Assembly: GCA_045541475.1 (NCBI GenBank) | Contig: JAZQJI010000001.1 | Location: forward strand, 48,819-112,818 | Source of the DNA: RGIG3077 sp045541475 | GTDB lineage: Bacteria; Bacillota; Clostridia; Oscillospirales; Ruminococcaceae | Direction of reading: 5' to 3' | DNA: 64,000 bases | Shown here: positions 43,962 through 53,720 of the stretch, one piece after another | Numbering within the stretch: position 1 is the first letter of the stretch | Layout of the letters: every line of letters starts with the position of its first letter | Notes under the pieces: generated by a model | Seen by the model: the letters and a program-made list of their open reading frames with translations, nothing else | Database searches by the model: none | What the model was told of the DNA's origin: nothing | Program-made: the position numbers and the translations under genes

Positions 43962-46355
43962 ATGAAGTACGGACATTTTGACCTTGAAAACAAGGAATAC
44001 GTCATTACAAGGCAGGATACGCCCGCACCTTGGGTAAACTACCTCGGCTCGCCTGAATACGGCGCAATGGTATCCAACAACGCAGGCGGTTACAGCTTTG
44101 TAAAATCCGGCGCAAACGGAAGAATATTGCGCTATCGTTTCAATTCCGATATGGCTCTGCCCGGAAGATATATCTATATCAGAGATAATTCCGATGGCGA
44201 TTACTGGTCGGCATCATGGCAGCCCGTTGGCAAAAGCCTTGATGAATACAAGAGCGTTTGCCGCCACGGTACAGCTTATACTGTAATCACATCCGAATAC
44301 AAGGGCATTCAGTCTGAAACAACATATTACGTTCCGCTTGATAAAACCTACGAGGTTTGGAGAACAAAAATCAAGAACCTTTCAGGCGAAAAGCGCAACC
44401 TTTCCGTAACAGGCTTTTGCGAATTTACAAACGAAAACAATTACGAGCAGGATCAGGTTAACCTTCAGTACACATTGTTCATCACAAGAACAAGCTTTGA
44501 AGGCAACAAGATTGTTCAGCACATTAACGAAAACAGCGGCAAGGACGAAAACGGCTCCAACTGGAGAGAAAGATTTTTCGGCGTTGCAGGCGCTTCTATC
44601 GATGCTTACTGCGGAAACCTTGCAAACTTTATCGGTTCTTACCGCACATATTCAAACCCTGTTGCTGTTGAAAACGGCAAGTGCGATAACTCCATGAACT
44701 ACAACCTTAATTCCTGCGGTGCTTTGCAGTCCGATATCACATTGGAAAGCGGCGAGGAAAAGGAAATAATTTATATCGTTGGTCAGAAATCACCCAAATT
44801 GGCTGATGAGATCATCGCTTCATACGAAACAGCAGGCGTTGTTGACGCTGAAATTGAAGAACTTAAGAATTTCTGGCACACAAAGCTCAACAACTTTAAG
44901 GTTAACACCCCCAGCGAAGAATTTAACAACATGGTTAACGTTTGGAACGCTTACCAGTGCTTTATCACATTTATCTGGTCAAGAGCTGCTTCGTTCATCT
45001 ACTGCGGCTTGCGCAACGGCTACGGCTACCGCGATACAGTTCAGGATATTCAGGGTATTATCCACCTTGATCCCGCTTTGGCTAAGGAAAAAATCACATT
45101 CATGCTTTCTGCTCAGGTTGATAACGGCGGCGGTCTGCCCCTTGTAAAATTCGATCACAACGCAGGCCATGAAGATACACCCGATGACCCTTCATACGTT
45201 CAGGCAACAGGTCACCCCTCTTACAGAGCGGACGATGCTCTCTGGCTGTTCCCCACAATTGTTAAGTACATCGGTGAAAGCGGCGATATTGCATATCTTG
45301 ACGAGGTTATTGTATATGCAAACGGCGGTGAGGATACCGTTTATGACCACCTCAAGAGAGCTATCAAGTTCTCCATGGAGCGTCTTGGTGCAAACGATAT
45401 GCCCGCAGGTCTGCACGCTGACTGGAATGACTGTCTGCGCCTTGGCAAGAAGGGCGAATCAACTTTCGTTGCATTCCAGCTTTACTACGCTATGAGCGTT
45501 CTTCGCGGTTATGCTGAAATGAAAAATGATGCTGAATACATCAAGTATCTTGATGAAGTTCAGGGCAAGCTTAAAAAATCTCTTGATGCTTGCTGGGAAG
45601 ATGACAGATTTATCAGAGGCATCAGAGAAGACGGTGTTATCGTTGGTTCCAAGAAGGATCCCGAAGCTTCAATGTGGCTCAATCCTCAGAGCTGGAGCGT
45701 GATCTCAGGCTTTGCAACAGCAGAGCAGGCTCAGCTTGCAATGGATTCTGTTTACAGAGAGCTTAACACTCCCTACGGCGCAAGAACTCTTGCTCCCTCT
45801 TATATCGACCACTACTTCGATGGCGCACTTATGCACATTTTCAACCCTTCCACCAAGGAAAACGGTGGTATTTTCTCACAGCCTCAGGGTTGGGCTATTC
45901 TTGCAGAAAGCCTTATGGGCAGAGGCGACAGAGCGTTTGAATACTTTATGGAAAGCTCACCTGCTGCAATGAACGACAAGGCTGAAATCAGACTTATCGA
46001 ACCTTATGTTCACGGCCAGTTTACCGAAGCTACCGAATCTCCCTATGCAGGCAGAAGCCATGTTCACTGGCTTACAGGTACTGCTTCAACCGTTATGGTT
46101 GGCTGTGTTGAAGGCATCTGCGGTATGCGTCCCGATGCTAACGGTCTTGTTATTTCGCCCTCTATCCCGAGTGATTGGAAAGAATTTACAATCGAAAAGA
46201 ATTTCAGAGGCAAAAAGCTTAACATCACTGTAAGCAATCCCAACGGAAATCAGAGCGGTGTAAAATCGCTTGTGCTTAACGGCAAGGCTTTGGAAGGAAA
46301 CTATGTTGCATTTGCTGATATGGCTGATGTAAACAACATCGAAATCACTCTCTAA
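43962..46355 (+). CDS. GH94 beta-glucoside phosphorylase, probably cellobiose phosphorylase
   Basis: A 797-residue cytosolic enzyme (cellobiose phosphorylases are about 810). It cleaves beta-linked glucosides with phosphate, giving glucose 1-phosphate. The N-terminal part (WVNYLGSPEYGAMVSNNAGG) matches the beta-sandwich of the family, and the barrel has GYGYRDTVQDI and the general acid Asp at about 490 in HADWNDCL. The acceptor-side region (SAQVDNGGGLPLVKFDHN) differs from well-known cellobiose phosphorylases, so the disaccharide could be another (cellobionate, laminaribiose). It suits a cellulose- or glucan-using anaerobe. AGGAG precedes the ATG. Own promoter and terminator. Confidence 0.8.
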   Translation: MKYGHFDLENKEYVITRQDTPAPWVNYLGSPEYGAMVSNNAGGYSFVKSGANGRILRYRFNSDMALPGRYIYIRDNSDGDYWSASWQPVGKSLDEYKSVCRHGTAYTVITSEYKGIQSETTYYVPLDKTYEVWRTKIKNLSGEKRNLSVTGFCEFTNENNYEQDQVNLQYTLFITRTSFEGNKIVQHINENSGKDENGSNWRERFFGVAGASIDAYCGNLANFIGSYRTYSNPVAVENGKCDNSMNYNLNSCGALQSDITLESGEEKEIIYIVGQKSPKLADEIIASYETAGVVDAEIEELKNFWHTKLNNFKVNTPSEEFNNMVNVWNAYQCFITFIWSRAASFIYCGLRNGYGYRDTVQDIQGIIHLDPALAKEKITFMLSAQVDNGGGLPLVKFDHNAGHEDTPDDPSYVQATGHPSYRADDALWLFPTIVKYIGESGDIAYLDEVIVYANGGEDTVYDHLKRAIKFSMERLGANDMPAGLHADWNDCLRLGKKGESTFVAFQLYYAMSVLRGYAEMKNDAEYIKYLDEVQGKLKKSLDACWEDDRFIRGIREDGVIVGSKKDPEASMWLNPQSWSVISGFATAEQAQLAMDSVYRELNTPYGARTLAPSYIDHYFDGALMHIFNPSTKENGGIFSQPQGWAILAESLMGRGDRAFEYFMESSPAAMNDKAEIRLIEPYVHGQFTEATESPYAGRSHVHWLTGTASTVMVGCVEGICGMRPDANGLVISPSIPSDWKEFTIEKNFRGKKLNITVSNPNGNQSGVKSLVLNGKALEGNYVAFADMADVNNIEITL

Positions 46356-46372
46356 TCCTTATAAAAAACATT

Positions 46373-46404
46373 AAACCGTCCTGCGTTTTTGCGGGGCGGT
46401 TTTT
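46373..46404 (+). terminator. Terminator of the GH94 gene
   Basis: Stem AAACCGTCCTGC / GCGGGGCGGTTT with G-U pairs, then TTTT. Confidence 0.75.
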
Positions 46405-46450
46405 GTGTATTTCAACACAAAAATATAGGTAAAAATTGTATAGATAGGTA

Positions 46451-46479
46451 TTTACAAATTGATAATTTTGGTGTATAAT
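46451..46479 (+). promoter_or_regulatory. Promoter of the modular secreted protein gene
   Basis: TTTACA at 46451-46456, 17 bp, TATAAT at 46474-46479. Confidence 0.75.
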
Positions 46480-46535
46480 GTATATATTGCAAAATGTTCG
46501 AATGCAAATAAATTTTTAGAAAGGAAAAAATTATC

Positions 46536-48542
46536 ATGAAAAGAACATTTAAAAAGGCATTTGCTGCTTTAACAGCAACTGCAATTGCGGTTACAAGCCT
46601 TGCTGTAACATCACTTGCAGCACCTATTGCAACCGACATCACCACAGGCGACAATACAATTTATTCCTCTGACGATGTTAACCTTTACACAGTCGGCACT
46701 GGAAAACCCACCGATGTAACAAGTGTTATCCTCAACCTTACATTGACAGATGACAACTACGGCTGGGGCAACGCTGTAATTTGGGCTAACTCCGAAACAG
46801 CAGGTTGGAATCAGGTTTCTGCTTCCTCAGTAAACAACGAAGATACAACTCACAACTACAAGCTCGAGGTTGGCGTTGCTCAGGATATTGAGCTTCCTCT
46901 CGAAACAGGTTTCTGGTTCCAGGTTGGTATTAACGAATACGGCGATGGTGTATGGCAGTTCAACTCCATCACTTTCATGGCAGGCGAGGATGTATATTAC
47001 TCATACACAGCTCCCGAACCTGAAACAACACCCGCTGCATACTCAGGCTCAGTAGACATTGAAACTACTGATAACGATTCATGGTGGCACTCAACACAGG
47101 TTAGCAAGGATACTCTTCTCGGCGACGTTGATCCTGCTGACGTTGAAAAGATCATTTTCTATTCCAACGATCCTATCGTTGTAGGCTACAACGGAACAAC
47201 AGTTGACGAAGAAGGCAACAGCTGGACACAGGTTAGCGCTGCAAAGCGTCACGAACTTACAGACATCAGCCTTGGCGAAAACTTCTACATGGAACTTATC
47301 GCAAACGTTAACGTAGTAGGCACAACAACAATTAATTGGGATGTTTACACAAAGGCAGAAGAAGTTGTGGAAGACGAATATGCTTACACAAACTCTACAG
47401 ATATCGAAGCAGCAGGCGACTACTGGGATGTAACAACAATCGGCTTGGCAGACCTTATCGGTGACATTGATCCCACAACAATCGAAAAGATCGTATTTGA
47501 GTCTGATAATAACTTCGCACTCGGTTACAACAGCACAGAAGCTCAGAAAATAGACGAAGAAACAGGCATAGCAAATTATTGGGTAACAGCTGACACAGGC
47601 AATTCTTACGAAATCACAGATATGGATCTTTCCATTGCTGCTGAATACTTCTCAATGCAGATTATCGGCCGTGTTGAAACAGGCACAACAACAGTTACAT
47701 GGAAGGTTTACACAAAGCCTGCTCTCGTTGAATCTCTCAACGGTACATCTGTTACACTCGGCGATACTATCGGCGTTAACCTTTACCTCGACCTTGGCGA
47801 AGAACTCATCGCTGACGAAGAAGCAGTTGTAGAATACTTCTTTGCTGACGGCGACTGCTACAACGACCTCATTTCTTACGGCGAAGCAACAGACAACGGC
47901 TACAAGTTTACTGTTAACATTGACGCTAAGAAAATGGCTGACGAGTTTACTGCTCAGGTTGTTGCCGGCGACGGAAGACGCGGCGAACTTTACACAGTAT
48001 CCGTTAAGGAATATGCTGATCAGATTATTAACGCTGAAGAAGGCACATACTCTGACGAAACAATCGCTCTTGTAAAGGCAATGCTCGTTTACGGCGGTTA
48101 TGCTCAGGAATACTTCGATTACAACACAGATAATCTTGCAAGCGCAGGTCTTGATACAGATGTTTCTTCCGCAAGAATTACAAACTCTTTCGAAGCTCTT
48201 GTTGATGGTACACTTCCCGAAGGTATGTCTTTCTACGGTACAAGCCTTATTCTTGAAGGCAAAACAACTCTCCGTCTTTACTTCACAGCAAGCGATGAAC
48301 TTGCAGAAGCTTACGGACTTATTGCAAACGGCGACTACTACTGTTACGATATAGCAAATATTTACGTTTCTGAGCTCGACACAGATCACGAAGTAACATT
48401 CGGCGATTGCACAATTTACTGCAGCGCACTCAGCTACGCTTACAGAGCTATCAACGGCGGCACAGATAACGAAGAACTTATCAATCTTGTTAAGGCTCTC
48501 CGTCTTTACAACGTTGCAGCAAACAGCTACGTAGCAGCATAA
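46536..48542 (+). CDS. Secreted modular protein with repeated beta-sandwich modules
   Basis: A 668-residue protein with a signal peptide (1 to about 28, ending AVTSLAA). Three beta-rich modules follow (about 30-155, 165-275, 285-395). Modules 2 and 3 are clear repeats of each other: each has the pattern DPxxxEKIxF and ends T-x-NWDVYTKA or TVTWKVYTKP. Module 1 is more distant. The C-terminal 270 residues form a different domain with ALVKAMLVYGGYAQEYFDYN, seen in many Clostridial surface proteins. The modules resemble carbohydrate-binding domains; the function is inferred. The Cys-poor, acidic sequence suits an exported protein. Followed by a short peptide gene. Confidence 0.8.
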   Translation: MKRTFKKAFAALTATAIAVTSLAVTSLAAPIATDITTGDNTIYSSDDVNLYTVGTGKPTDVTSVILNLTLTDDNYGWGNAVIWANSETAGWNQVSASSVNNEDTTHNYKLEVGVAQDIELPLETGFWFQVGINEYGDGVWQFNSITFMAGEDVYYSYTAPEPETTPAAYSGSVDIETTDNDSWWHSTQVSKDTLLGDVDPADVEKIIFYSNDPIVVGYNGTTVDEEGNSWTQVSAAKRHELTDISLGENFYMELIANVNVVGTTTINWDVYTKAEEVVEDEYAYTNSTDIEAAGDYWDVTTIGLADLIGDIDPTTIEKIVFESDNNFALGYNSTEAQKIDEETGIANYWVTADTGNSYEITDMDLSIAAEYFSMQIIGRVETGTTTVTWKVYTKPALVESLNGTSVTLGDTIGVNLYLDLGEELIADEEAVVEYFFADGDCYNDLISYGEATDNGYKFTVNIDAKKMADEFTAQVVAGDGRRGELYTVSVKEYADQIINAEEGTYSDETIALVKAMLVYGGYAQEYFDYNTDNLASAGLDTDVSSARITNSFEALVDGTLPEGMSFYGTSLILEGKTTLRLYFTASDELAEAYGLIANGDYYCYDIANIYVSELDTDHEVTFGDCTIYCSALSYAYRAINGGTDNEELINLVKALRLYNVAANSYVAA

Positions 48543-48591
48543 ATTTTAAAATATCAATTTAGATATAAATCATGCAAAGGAGGTAATACCA

Positions 48592-48696
48592 ATGTTTGAA
48601 TATAAAAAGCCTGAAATTGAAGTTGTTGTATTCAACAACGAAGACATTATTACAGAAAGCAACGAAAACGAAACTGAAGTAATGCCTGAAGAATAA
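48592..48696 (+). CDS. 34-residue peptide (KPE-type), function unknown
   Basis: A very short gene with a near-ideal RBS (AAAGGAGGT, 8 bases before the ATG). The peptide starts MFEYKKPEIEVVVFNNEDII and is highly acidic at its end (ETEVMPEE). Small peptides opening with a KPE-I/M motif and a later EDIIT-like motif recur in Clostridia by my recollection; no role is established here. It lies 49 bp after the secreted modular protein and before a terminator. Confidence 0.65.
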   Translation: MFEYKKPEIEVVVFNNEDIITESNENETEVMPEE

Positions 48697-48715
48697 TCTT
48701 ACGCACAAAAGCACG

Positions 48716-48750
48716 GGACGGTCGCAAAACGCGGCCGTCCTCTTTTTTTT
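48716..48750 (+). terminator. Terminator after the 34-residue peptide
   Basis: GGACGG/CCGTCC stem with a further inner CGC/GCG pairing and eight T at 48743-48750. Confidence 0.85.
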
Positions 48751-48780
48751 GCACTATAAAACTTTGGCAACAAAATATAC

Positions 48781-48809
48781 TTGATATATAACATAAAAAA
48801 TGGTATAAT
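48781..48809 (+). promoter_or_regulatory. Promoter of the heterodimeric ABC exporter
   Basis: TTGATA at 48781-48786, 17 bp, TATAAT at 48804-48809. Confidence 0.75.
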
Positions 48810-48872
48810 AATAATTTGTAAAAAACACAAAAAAAGAGAAATGTCTGCAAATGGACAGGAAAGGAAAACAAA

Positions 48873-50615
48873 ATGATAAAACGGCTTGCAAAATGTATAA
48901 GAGAATACAAGCTGCCAACAATTCTGTCGCTTGTTTTTATCGTAGGCGAAGCGGTTATTGAAACATTTATCCCGTTTATTACCGCTAATCTTGTAAACCG
49001 CATAAAAGCAGGAATTGATATGGGCGAGATTGTAAAAACCGGTGTAATACTTGCGCTAATGGCTATTGCTTCGCTAACGTGCGGTGCCATTGCGGGTATT
49101 GCCTGTTCAAAAGCATCAACAGGGTTTGCAAAAAATCTGCGCCATGATATCTTCCGAAAAATTCAAGAATTTACTTTTGAAAATATCGACAAATTCTCTT
49201 CATCTTCACTTGTAACAAGAATGACAACGGATGTTTCAAACGTGCAGATGTCGTACATGATGATTATCAGAACTGCCATACGCAGCCCTTTGATGCTGAT
49301 TTTTTCTATATGCATGGCATACTACATGGGCGGCGCGCTTGCAACTGCATTTGTTATTGTTGTGCCCGTGTTGGCATTTGGTCTGTTTATGGTAAGCCGT
49401 AAGGCAATGCCTGCTTTCCGCAGCGTTTTTAGAAAATACGACAGACTTAACGAATCTATTGAAGAAAACGTGCGCGCAATGCGTGTTGTAAAAGGCTTTT
49501 CAAGAGAAGAATATGAGCAGAAAAAATTCTTTGCTGCTGCTGATGATATCTGCAAAGACTTTACAAAAGCAGAAAGAATTGTTGCGCTAAACTCTCCTTT
49601 AATGCAGATTTGCCTTTACTTTAACATGATTTTTGTTCTTCTTGTAGGTTCAAAAATGACAATTGAAAGCCGGGGCAGTGTTGTTGATGTCGGTCAGATT
49701 TCCGCAATGCTTACATACGGCATGCAGATTTTGATGTCGCTTATGATGCTTTCCATGATTTATGTTATGATAACCATGTCAAATGAATCTATAAAGCGTA
49801 TTTGCGAAGTACTTGCTGAAGAGCCTGCGCTTTGCAACCCTAAAAACCCTGTTATGCAGGTAAAAGATGGCTCTATTGAGTTTAAGGACGTTAGCTTTAA
49901 GTACTCCAAAAAGGCAGATAAATTTGCACTTTTTGATATTGATTTGAAGATTGACTCTGGCATGACCGTAGGTATTATCGGTGGTACGGGCTCAAGTAAA
50001 TCAACCCTTGTACAGCTTATACCTCGACTTTACGACGTAACGCAGGGCAGTGTTAAAGTTGGCGGTGTTGATGTGCGCGAATATGATATTGAAACCTTGC
50101 GTTCAAGCGTTGCCATGGTTTTACAGAAAAACTTACTGTTTTCAGGCACAATTAAAGAAAATCTGCGTTGGGGTAATGAAAACGCAACGGATGAAGAAAT
50201 TATACACGCCTGCAAGCTTGCCCAGGCAGATGAATTTGTCCGTTCCTTCCCCGATGGTTATGATACAAAAATCGAGCAGGGCGGCACAAATGTATCGGGT
50301 GGTCAAAAACAGCGTCTATGCATTGCCAGAGCTTTGCTGAAAAAACCTAAAATACTTATTCTTGATGACTCCACAAGCGCAGTTGATACAAAAACTGATG
50401 CACTTATCCGTGCAGGCTTTAAGGATTACATACCGCAAACCACAAAAATTATCATTGCTCAGCGTATAGCTTCCGTTCAGGATGCCGATATCATTATCGT
50501 TATGGATAACGGTGCTATTTCGGCAATGGGCAAACATGATGAGTTGCTTAAATCAAGTGAAATTTACCGCGAGGTTTACGAGCAGCAGACAAACGGAGGT
50601 GACGATAATGAGTAA
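48873..50615 (+). CDS. ABC exporter subunit with degenerate ATPase site
   Basis: A 580-residue half-transporter: six membrane segments (about 15-300) and an ATPase (about 335-575). Walker A reads GGTGSSKST (usually GSGKST), and Walker B reads ILILDDSTSAVD, in which the catalytic Glu is replaced. The signature VSGGQKQRLCIARAL is intact. This is the usual degenerate half of heterodimeric exporters such as BmrCD/LmrCD. It overlaps the partner gene by 8 bp. Confidence 0.92.
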   Translation: MIKRLAKCIREYKLPTILSLVFIVGEAVIETFIPFITANLVNRIKAGIDMGEIVKTGVILALMAIASLTCGAIAGIACSKASTGFAKNLRHDIFRKIQEFTFENIDKFSSSSLVTRMTTDVSNVQMSYMMIIRTAIRSPLMLIFSICMAYYMGGALATAFVIVVPVLAFGLFMVSRKAMPAFRSVFRKYDRLNESIEENVRAMRVVKGFSREEYEQKKFFAAADDICKDFTKAERIVALNSPLMQICLYFNMIFVLLVGSKMTIESRGSVVDVGQISAMLTYGMQILMSLMMLSMIYVMITMSNESIKRICEVLAEEPALCNPKNPVMQVKDGSIEFKDVSFKYSKKADKFALFDIDLKIDSGMTVGIIGGTGSSKSTLVQLIPRLYDVTQGSVKVGGVDVREYDIETLRSSVAMVLQKNLLFSGTIKENLRWGNENATDEEIIHACKLAQADEFVRSFPDGYDTKIEQGGTNVSGGQKQRLCIARALLKKPKILILDDSTSAVDTKTDALIRAGFKDYIPQTTKIIIAQRIASVQDADIIIVMDNGAISAMGKHDELLKSSEIYREVYEQQTNGGDDNE

Positions 50616-52557
50616 GAATATGGCTGTCAATCCTCCCAAAGACAAGGCACCGCAGGGAATGCGCGGCGGCAGACCAAAAGCAAAAAAAGGCACGTTAAAG
50701 CGTGTTTTAAAAATGCTTATCGGCTATTATCCCGTACTGGTACCCGTAACTGCATTGTGCATACTTTTTGCTTCAGTAGCGTCTGCTTTGCCTGCAATAT
50801 TTCAACAAAACGTCATCGCCATTATAGAAAAATGGTATCAGACAGGTGATTGGGCAAGCGCCAGGGAAGAAATCATCCCAAAAATCATACTGCTGATAGT
50901 TATGTATTCGCTTTCCATAATCGCCATTACAACGCAAACACAGCTTATGGCATACATCACGCAGGGCTTTTTAAGCAAAATGCGCTGCACCATGTTCAAC
51001 GGTATGCAAAAGCTTCCCATCCGCTACTTTGATACAAACAAGCACGGCGATATAATGAGCCACTATACAAACGATATCGACACTTTGCGTCAGCTTGTAT
51101 CACAGGCGCTACCCTCGCTTTTGCAAGCAAGCGTAATTGTAATAAGCGTATTCTTCATAATGATTTATTACAGCGTGCCAATGACTTTAGTTTTGCTTTG
51201 CGGCGTTGCCGTAATGATAACCGTATCAAAGAAAATCGGCGGCGGTTCGGCAAAATATTTTATCCGTCAGCAGCAGTCAATCGGCCGTGCCGAAGGTTAT
51301 ATTCAAGAAATAATGAACGGCCAGAAGGTTGTTAAGGTTTTTTGCCACGAAGATGAATGTAACGCCGATTTTGACGAAATCAACGATGCACTTTACGAAG
51401 ACAGCCGCAAGGCTAATACATACGCAAATATGCTCGGCCCTGTTATTATGAACATTGGTAATATTACTTATGTTTTAATTGCCATGATAGGCGGACTTTA
51501 TCTCATTTCGGGATTGCCTAATTTCAGCCTTTCAGGAAAACTTTTCAGCATTAGTATTCTTATTCCTTTCTTGAACATGACAAAACAGTTTACGGGAAAT
51601 GTAAACCAGGTTTCGCAGCAGATAAACGCTATTGTAATGGGTCTTGCAGGTGCCGATCGTATTCTCTCACTCATGGATGAACAAAGTGAAGCTGATGACG
51701 GTTATGTAACACTTGTTAACGCAAGAATTCTGCCCGATGGCACTGTTACAGAAACCGATGAACGCACGGGCAAATGGGCTTGGAAGCATCCCCATGGTGA
51801 CGGCAGCGTAACATACACTATGCTTACGGGCGATGTGCGTATGTTTAACGTTGATTTTGCCTACGAAGAAGGCAAGGATGTTTTGCATGATGTAACGGTT
51901 TACGCAGAGCCCGGTCAAAAGGTTGCCTTTGTTGGTGCAACCGGTGCAGGTAAAACTACAATAACAAACCTTATTAACAGATTTTATGATATTGCCGATG
52001 GAAAAATCAGATACGACGGCATTAACATCAACAAAATCAAAAAATCAGATTTACGTCGCTCGCTTGGCATTGTTTTGCAGGAAACAAACCTTTTTACAGG
52101 TTCCGTTATGGATAACATTCGCTACGGCAGGCTTGATGCAACTGATGATGAATGTATTCAAGCGGCTAAGCTTGCCGGTGCTGATGACTTTATCACACGC
52201 TTGCCAAACGGATATAATACAGAATTGAGCAACAACGGGGCAAATCTTTCTCAAGGACAGCGTCAGCTTATTGCAATTGCAAGGGCGGCCGTTGCCGACC
52301 CGCCTGTTATGATTCTTGACGAGGCTACATCGTCTATTGATACTCGTACTGAGGCGATTGTACAAAAGGGCATGGACAAACTGATGGAAGGCAGAACGGT
52401 TTTTGTAATTGCGCACAGACTTTCCACCGTTATGAATTCTGATGTAATTATGGTACTTGACCACGGCAGGATTATTGAGCGAGGCAACCATGAAAAGCTT
52501 ATTGCCGAAAAAGGCACTTATTATCAGCTTTACACAGGCGCTTTTGAGTTGGAATAA
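50608..52557 (+). CDS. ABC exporter subunit with canonical ATPase site
   Basis: A 649-residue partner. Six membrane segments (about 45-350) and an ATPase (about 400-640) with GATGAGKTT, LSQGQRQLIAIARA and MILDEATSSID (catalytic Glu present). A short insert with EADDGYVTLVNARI and ETDERTGKWAWKHPHG sits just before the ATPase. Heterodimeric exporters use one good and one poor ATP site, which this pair shows. A drug or peptide is the likely cargo. The ATG at 50608 has GGAGGTGA upstream. Confidence 0.93.
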   Translation: MSKNMAVNPPKDKAPQGMRGGRPKAKKGTLKRVLKMLIGYYPVLVPVTALCILFASVASALPAIFQQNVIAIIEKWYQTGDWASAREEIIPKIILLIVMYSLSIIAITTQTQLMAYITQGFLSKMRCTMFNGMQKLPIRYFDTNKHGDIMSHYTNDIDTLRQLVSQALPSLLQASVIVISVFFIMIYYSVPMTLVLLCGVAVMITVSKKIGGGSAKYFIRQQQSIGRAEGYIQEIMNGQKVVKVFCHEDECNADFDEINDALYEDSRKANTYANMLGPVIMNIGNITYVLIAMIGGLYLISGLPNFSLSGKLFSISILIPFLNMTKQFTGNVNQVSQQINAIVMGLAGADRILSLMDEQSEADDGYVTLVNARILPDGTVTETDERTGKWAWKHPHGDGSVTYTMLTGDVRMFNVDFAYEEGKDVLHDVTVYAEPGQKVAFVGATGAGKTTITNLINRFYDIADGKIRYDGININKIKKSDLRRSLGIVLQETNLFTGSVMDNIRYGRLDATDDECIQAAKLAGADDFITRLPNGYNTELSNNGANLSQGQRQLIAIARAAVADPPVMILDEATSSIDTRTEAIVQKGMDKLMEGRTVFVIAHRLSTVMNSDVIMVLDHGRIIERGNHEKLIAEKGTYYQLYTGAFELE

Positions 52558-52594
52558 TCCACATTGAGCTAAAAATACCACATATCACAAAAGC

Positions 52595-52628
52595 AAAGAC
52601 TGAGAAGATTAATTTCTTCTCAGTCTTT
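52595..52628. terminator. Bidirectional terminator
   Basis: A 14-bp stem (52595-52608 with 52615-52628), closing the exporter operon and the convergent VOC gene. Confidence 0.8.
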
Positions 52629-52658
52629 TGTCGTATCTTACAGACATATCAGTATTTG

Positions 52659-53085
52659 TTATTGCACCCCATTAAAATCCGTCTTACTATCAAAAGGTCG
52701 GTTAAAAGAGCCTATCTCAATTAAATTACCTTCGGGGTCGGCAATGTAGCAAGTACGCTGTCCCCCAGCTTTCTGTTTCGGGTTCCATAACCGAAACCGC
52801 TCCCTTTGCAATTTCATCTGCATACGTCTTGTCAACCTCCTCAAAGGTATCAACATACAGCGCAATTTCAAAATGACCGTTTAAACCCTTGATATATTCA
52901 TATTTTCGGCTTGTCATTTTCTCAAAATCATTTCTTCCGTAAAGCAAAAACAACGTTCCGTCTTTTACAAGATACACATTAGATGTATCCTCGCCCTCCT
53001 TGATTTCAAAACCCAGAACATCGCGGTAAAAACGTATCATTTTTGCCATATCGTTTACGAATAACCCAAATCCGTCAAGCTTCAT
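52659..53085 (-). pseudogene. Frameshifted VOC/glyoxalase-family protein
   Basis: The first part (53085 to about 52765) codes for a VOC domain (GFGLFVNDMAKMIRFYRDVL, then FEIALYVDTFEEVD). The last part (TCYIADPEGNLIEIGSFNRP) lies in another frame. Deleting one G from the run of five at 52762-52766 joins them as TESWGQRTCYIADPEG. So either a recent frameshift, a base-calling slip in a homopolymer, or a phase-variable tract. Intact, it would be a metal-dependent resistance or isomerase protein of about 140 residues. Confidence 0.8.
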
Positions 53086-53120
53086 AGCGTACCTCCGTGT
53101 TGTTATAATAAATTAACAAA

Positions 53121-53153
53121 AAACCGCTGAAAAACATGAATTTCCAGCGGTTT
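53121..53153 (-). terminator. Terminator of the zinc-ribbon gene
   Basis: Stem AAACCGCTG (53121-53129) with 53145-53153; T-run on the minus strand. Confidence 0.7.
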
Positions 53154-53166
53154 AGTGATTAAATAA

Positions 53167-53586
53167 TTACTTTGCTTCAAAGGGCAGTGCGGAGAAAAAT
53201 CCGTTAGAATCGGTGTAATACTCGCTTGCATCGAGCTTTGCAAAATCTTCATCAAGAATATTGGGCAGTTTTGTTCCGCAAACGCCACAGAAAAGGAAAC
53301 GCTCGCTAATTTCTGAACGGCACTTGGGGCAAACCTTAAAGCCCTTCATCGAATTGATGCTGTATTCCATCTTTTTAACTTTAACACGCTTAGCATCAAT
53401 TTCCTCACAAAGCTTATCAAAAGCCTCTTTGTCGATTGTTCGAGTAACATAATACTTACGGCCAATATCAGCTAAAAGTTCATTAATTCTCTCTTCCTCG
53501 TACGCAATTTTTTTACGGATATTACCAATTTCAGGGAGATTCTTCGCCATATCAGCAACGCCTCTACCGGTATCAAGCAGACCCAT
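53167..53586 (-). CDS. Zinc-ribbon protein of unknown function
   Basis: A 139-residue protein. Residues 15-75 form a charged helix pair (IRKKIAYEEERINELLADIG, IDAKRVKVKKMEYSI). A zinc ribbon follows with CPKC and CGVC (about 87-111), then an acidic tail. Proteins of this plan occur widely in Firmicutes without an assigned role. It is monocistronic; GAGAGGAG precedes the ATG. Confidence 0.75.
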   Translation of the reverse strand: MGLLDTGRGVADMAKNLPEIGNIRKKIAYEEERINELLADIGRKYYVTRTIDKEAFDKLCEEIDAKRVKVKKMEYSINSMKGFKVCPKCRSEISERFLFCGVCGTKLPNILDEDFAKLDASEYYTDSNGFFSALPFEAK

Positions 53587-53720
53587 TACACTCTCGCTCC
53601 TCTCAAATATTGTAATTAACGGGGCAATTTATGCCTCGTTATTTTCGTCATCATCCATTATCATTATATCACAAGATTTATAACTAAAAAGTCCCAAAAA
53701 GTTAACGGTATGTAAATTAC

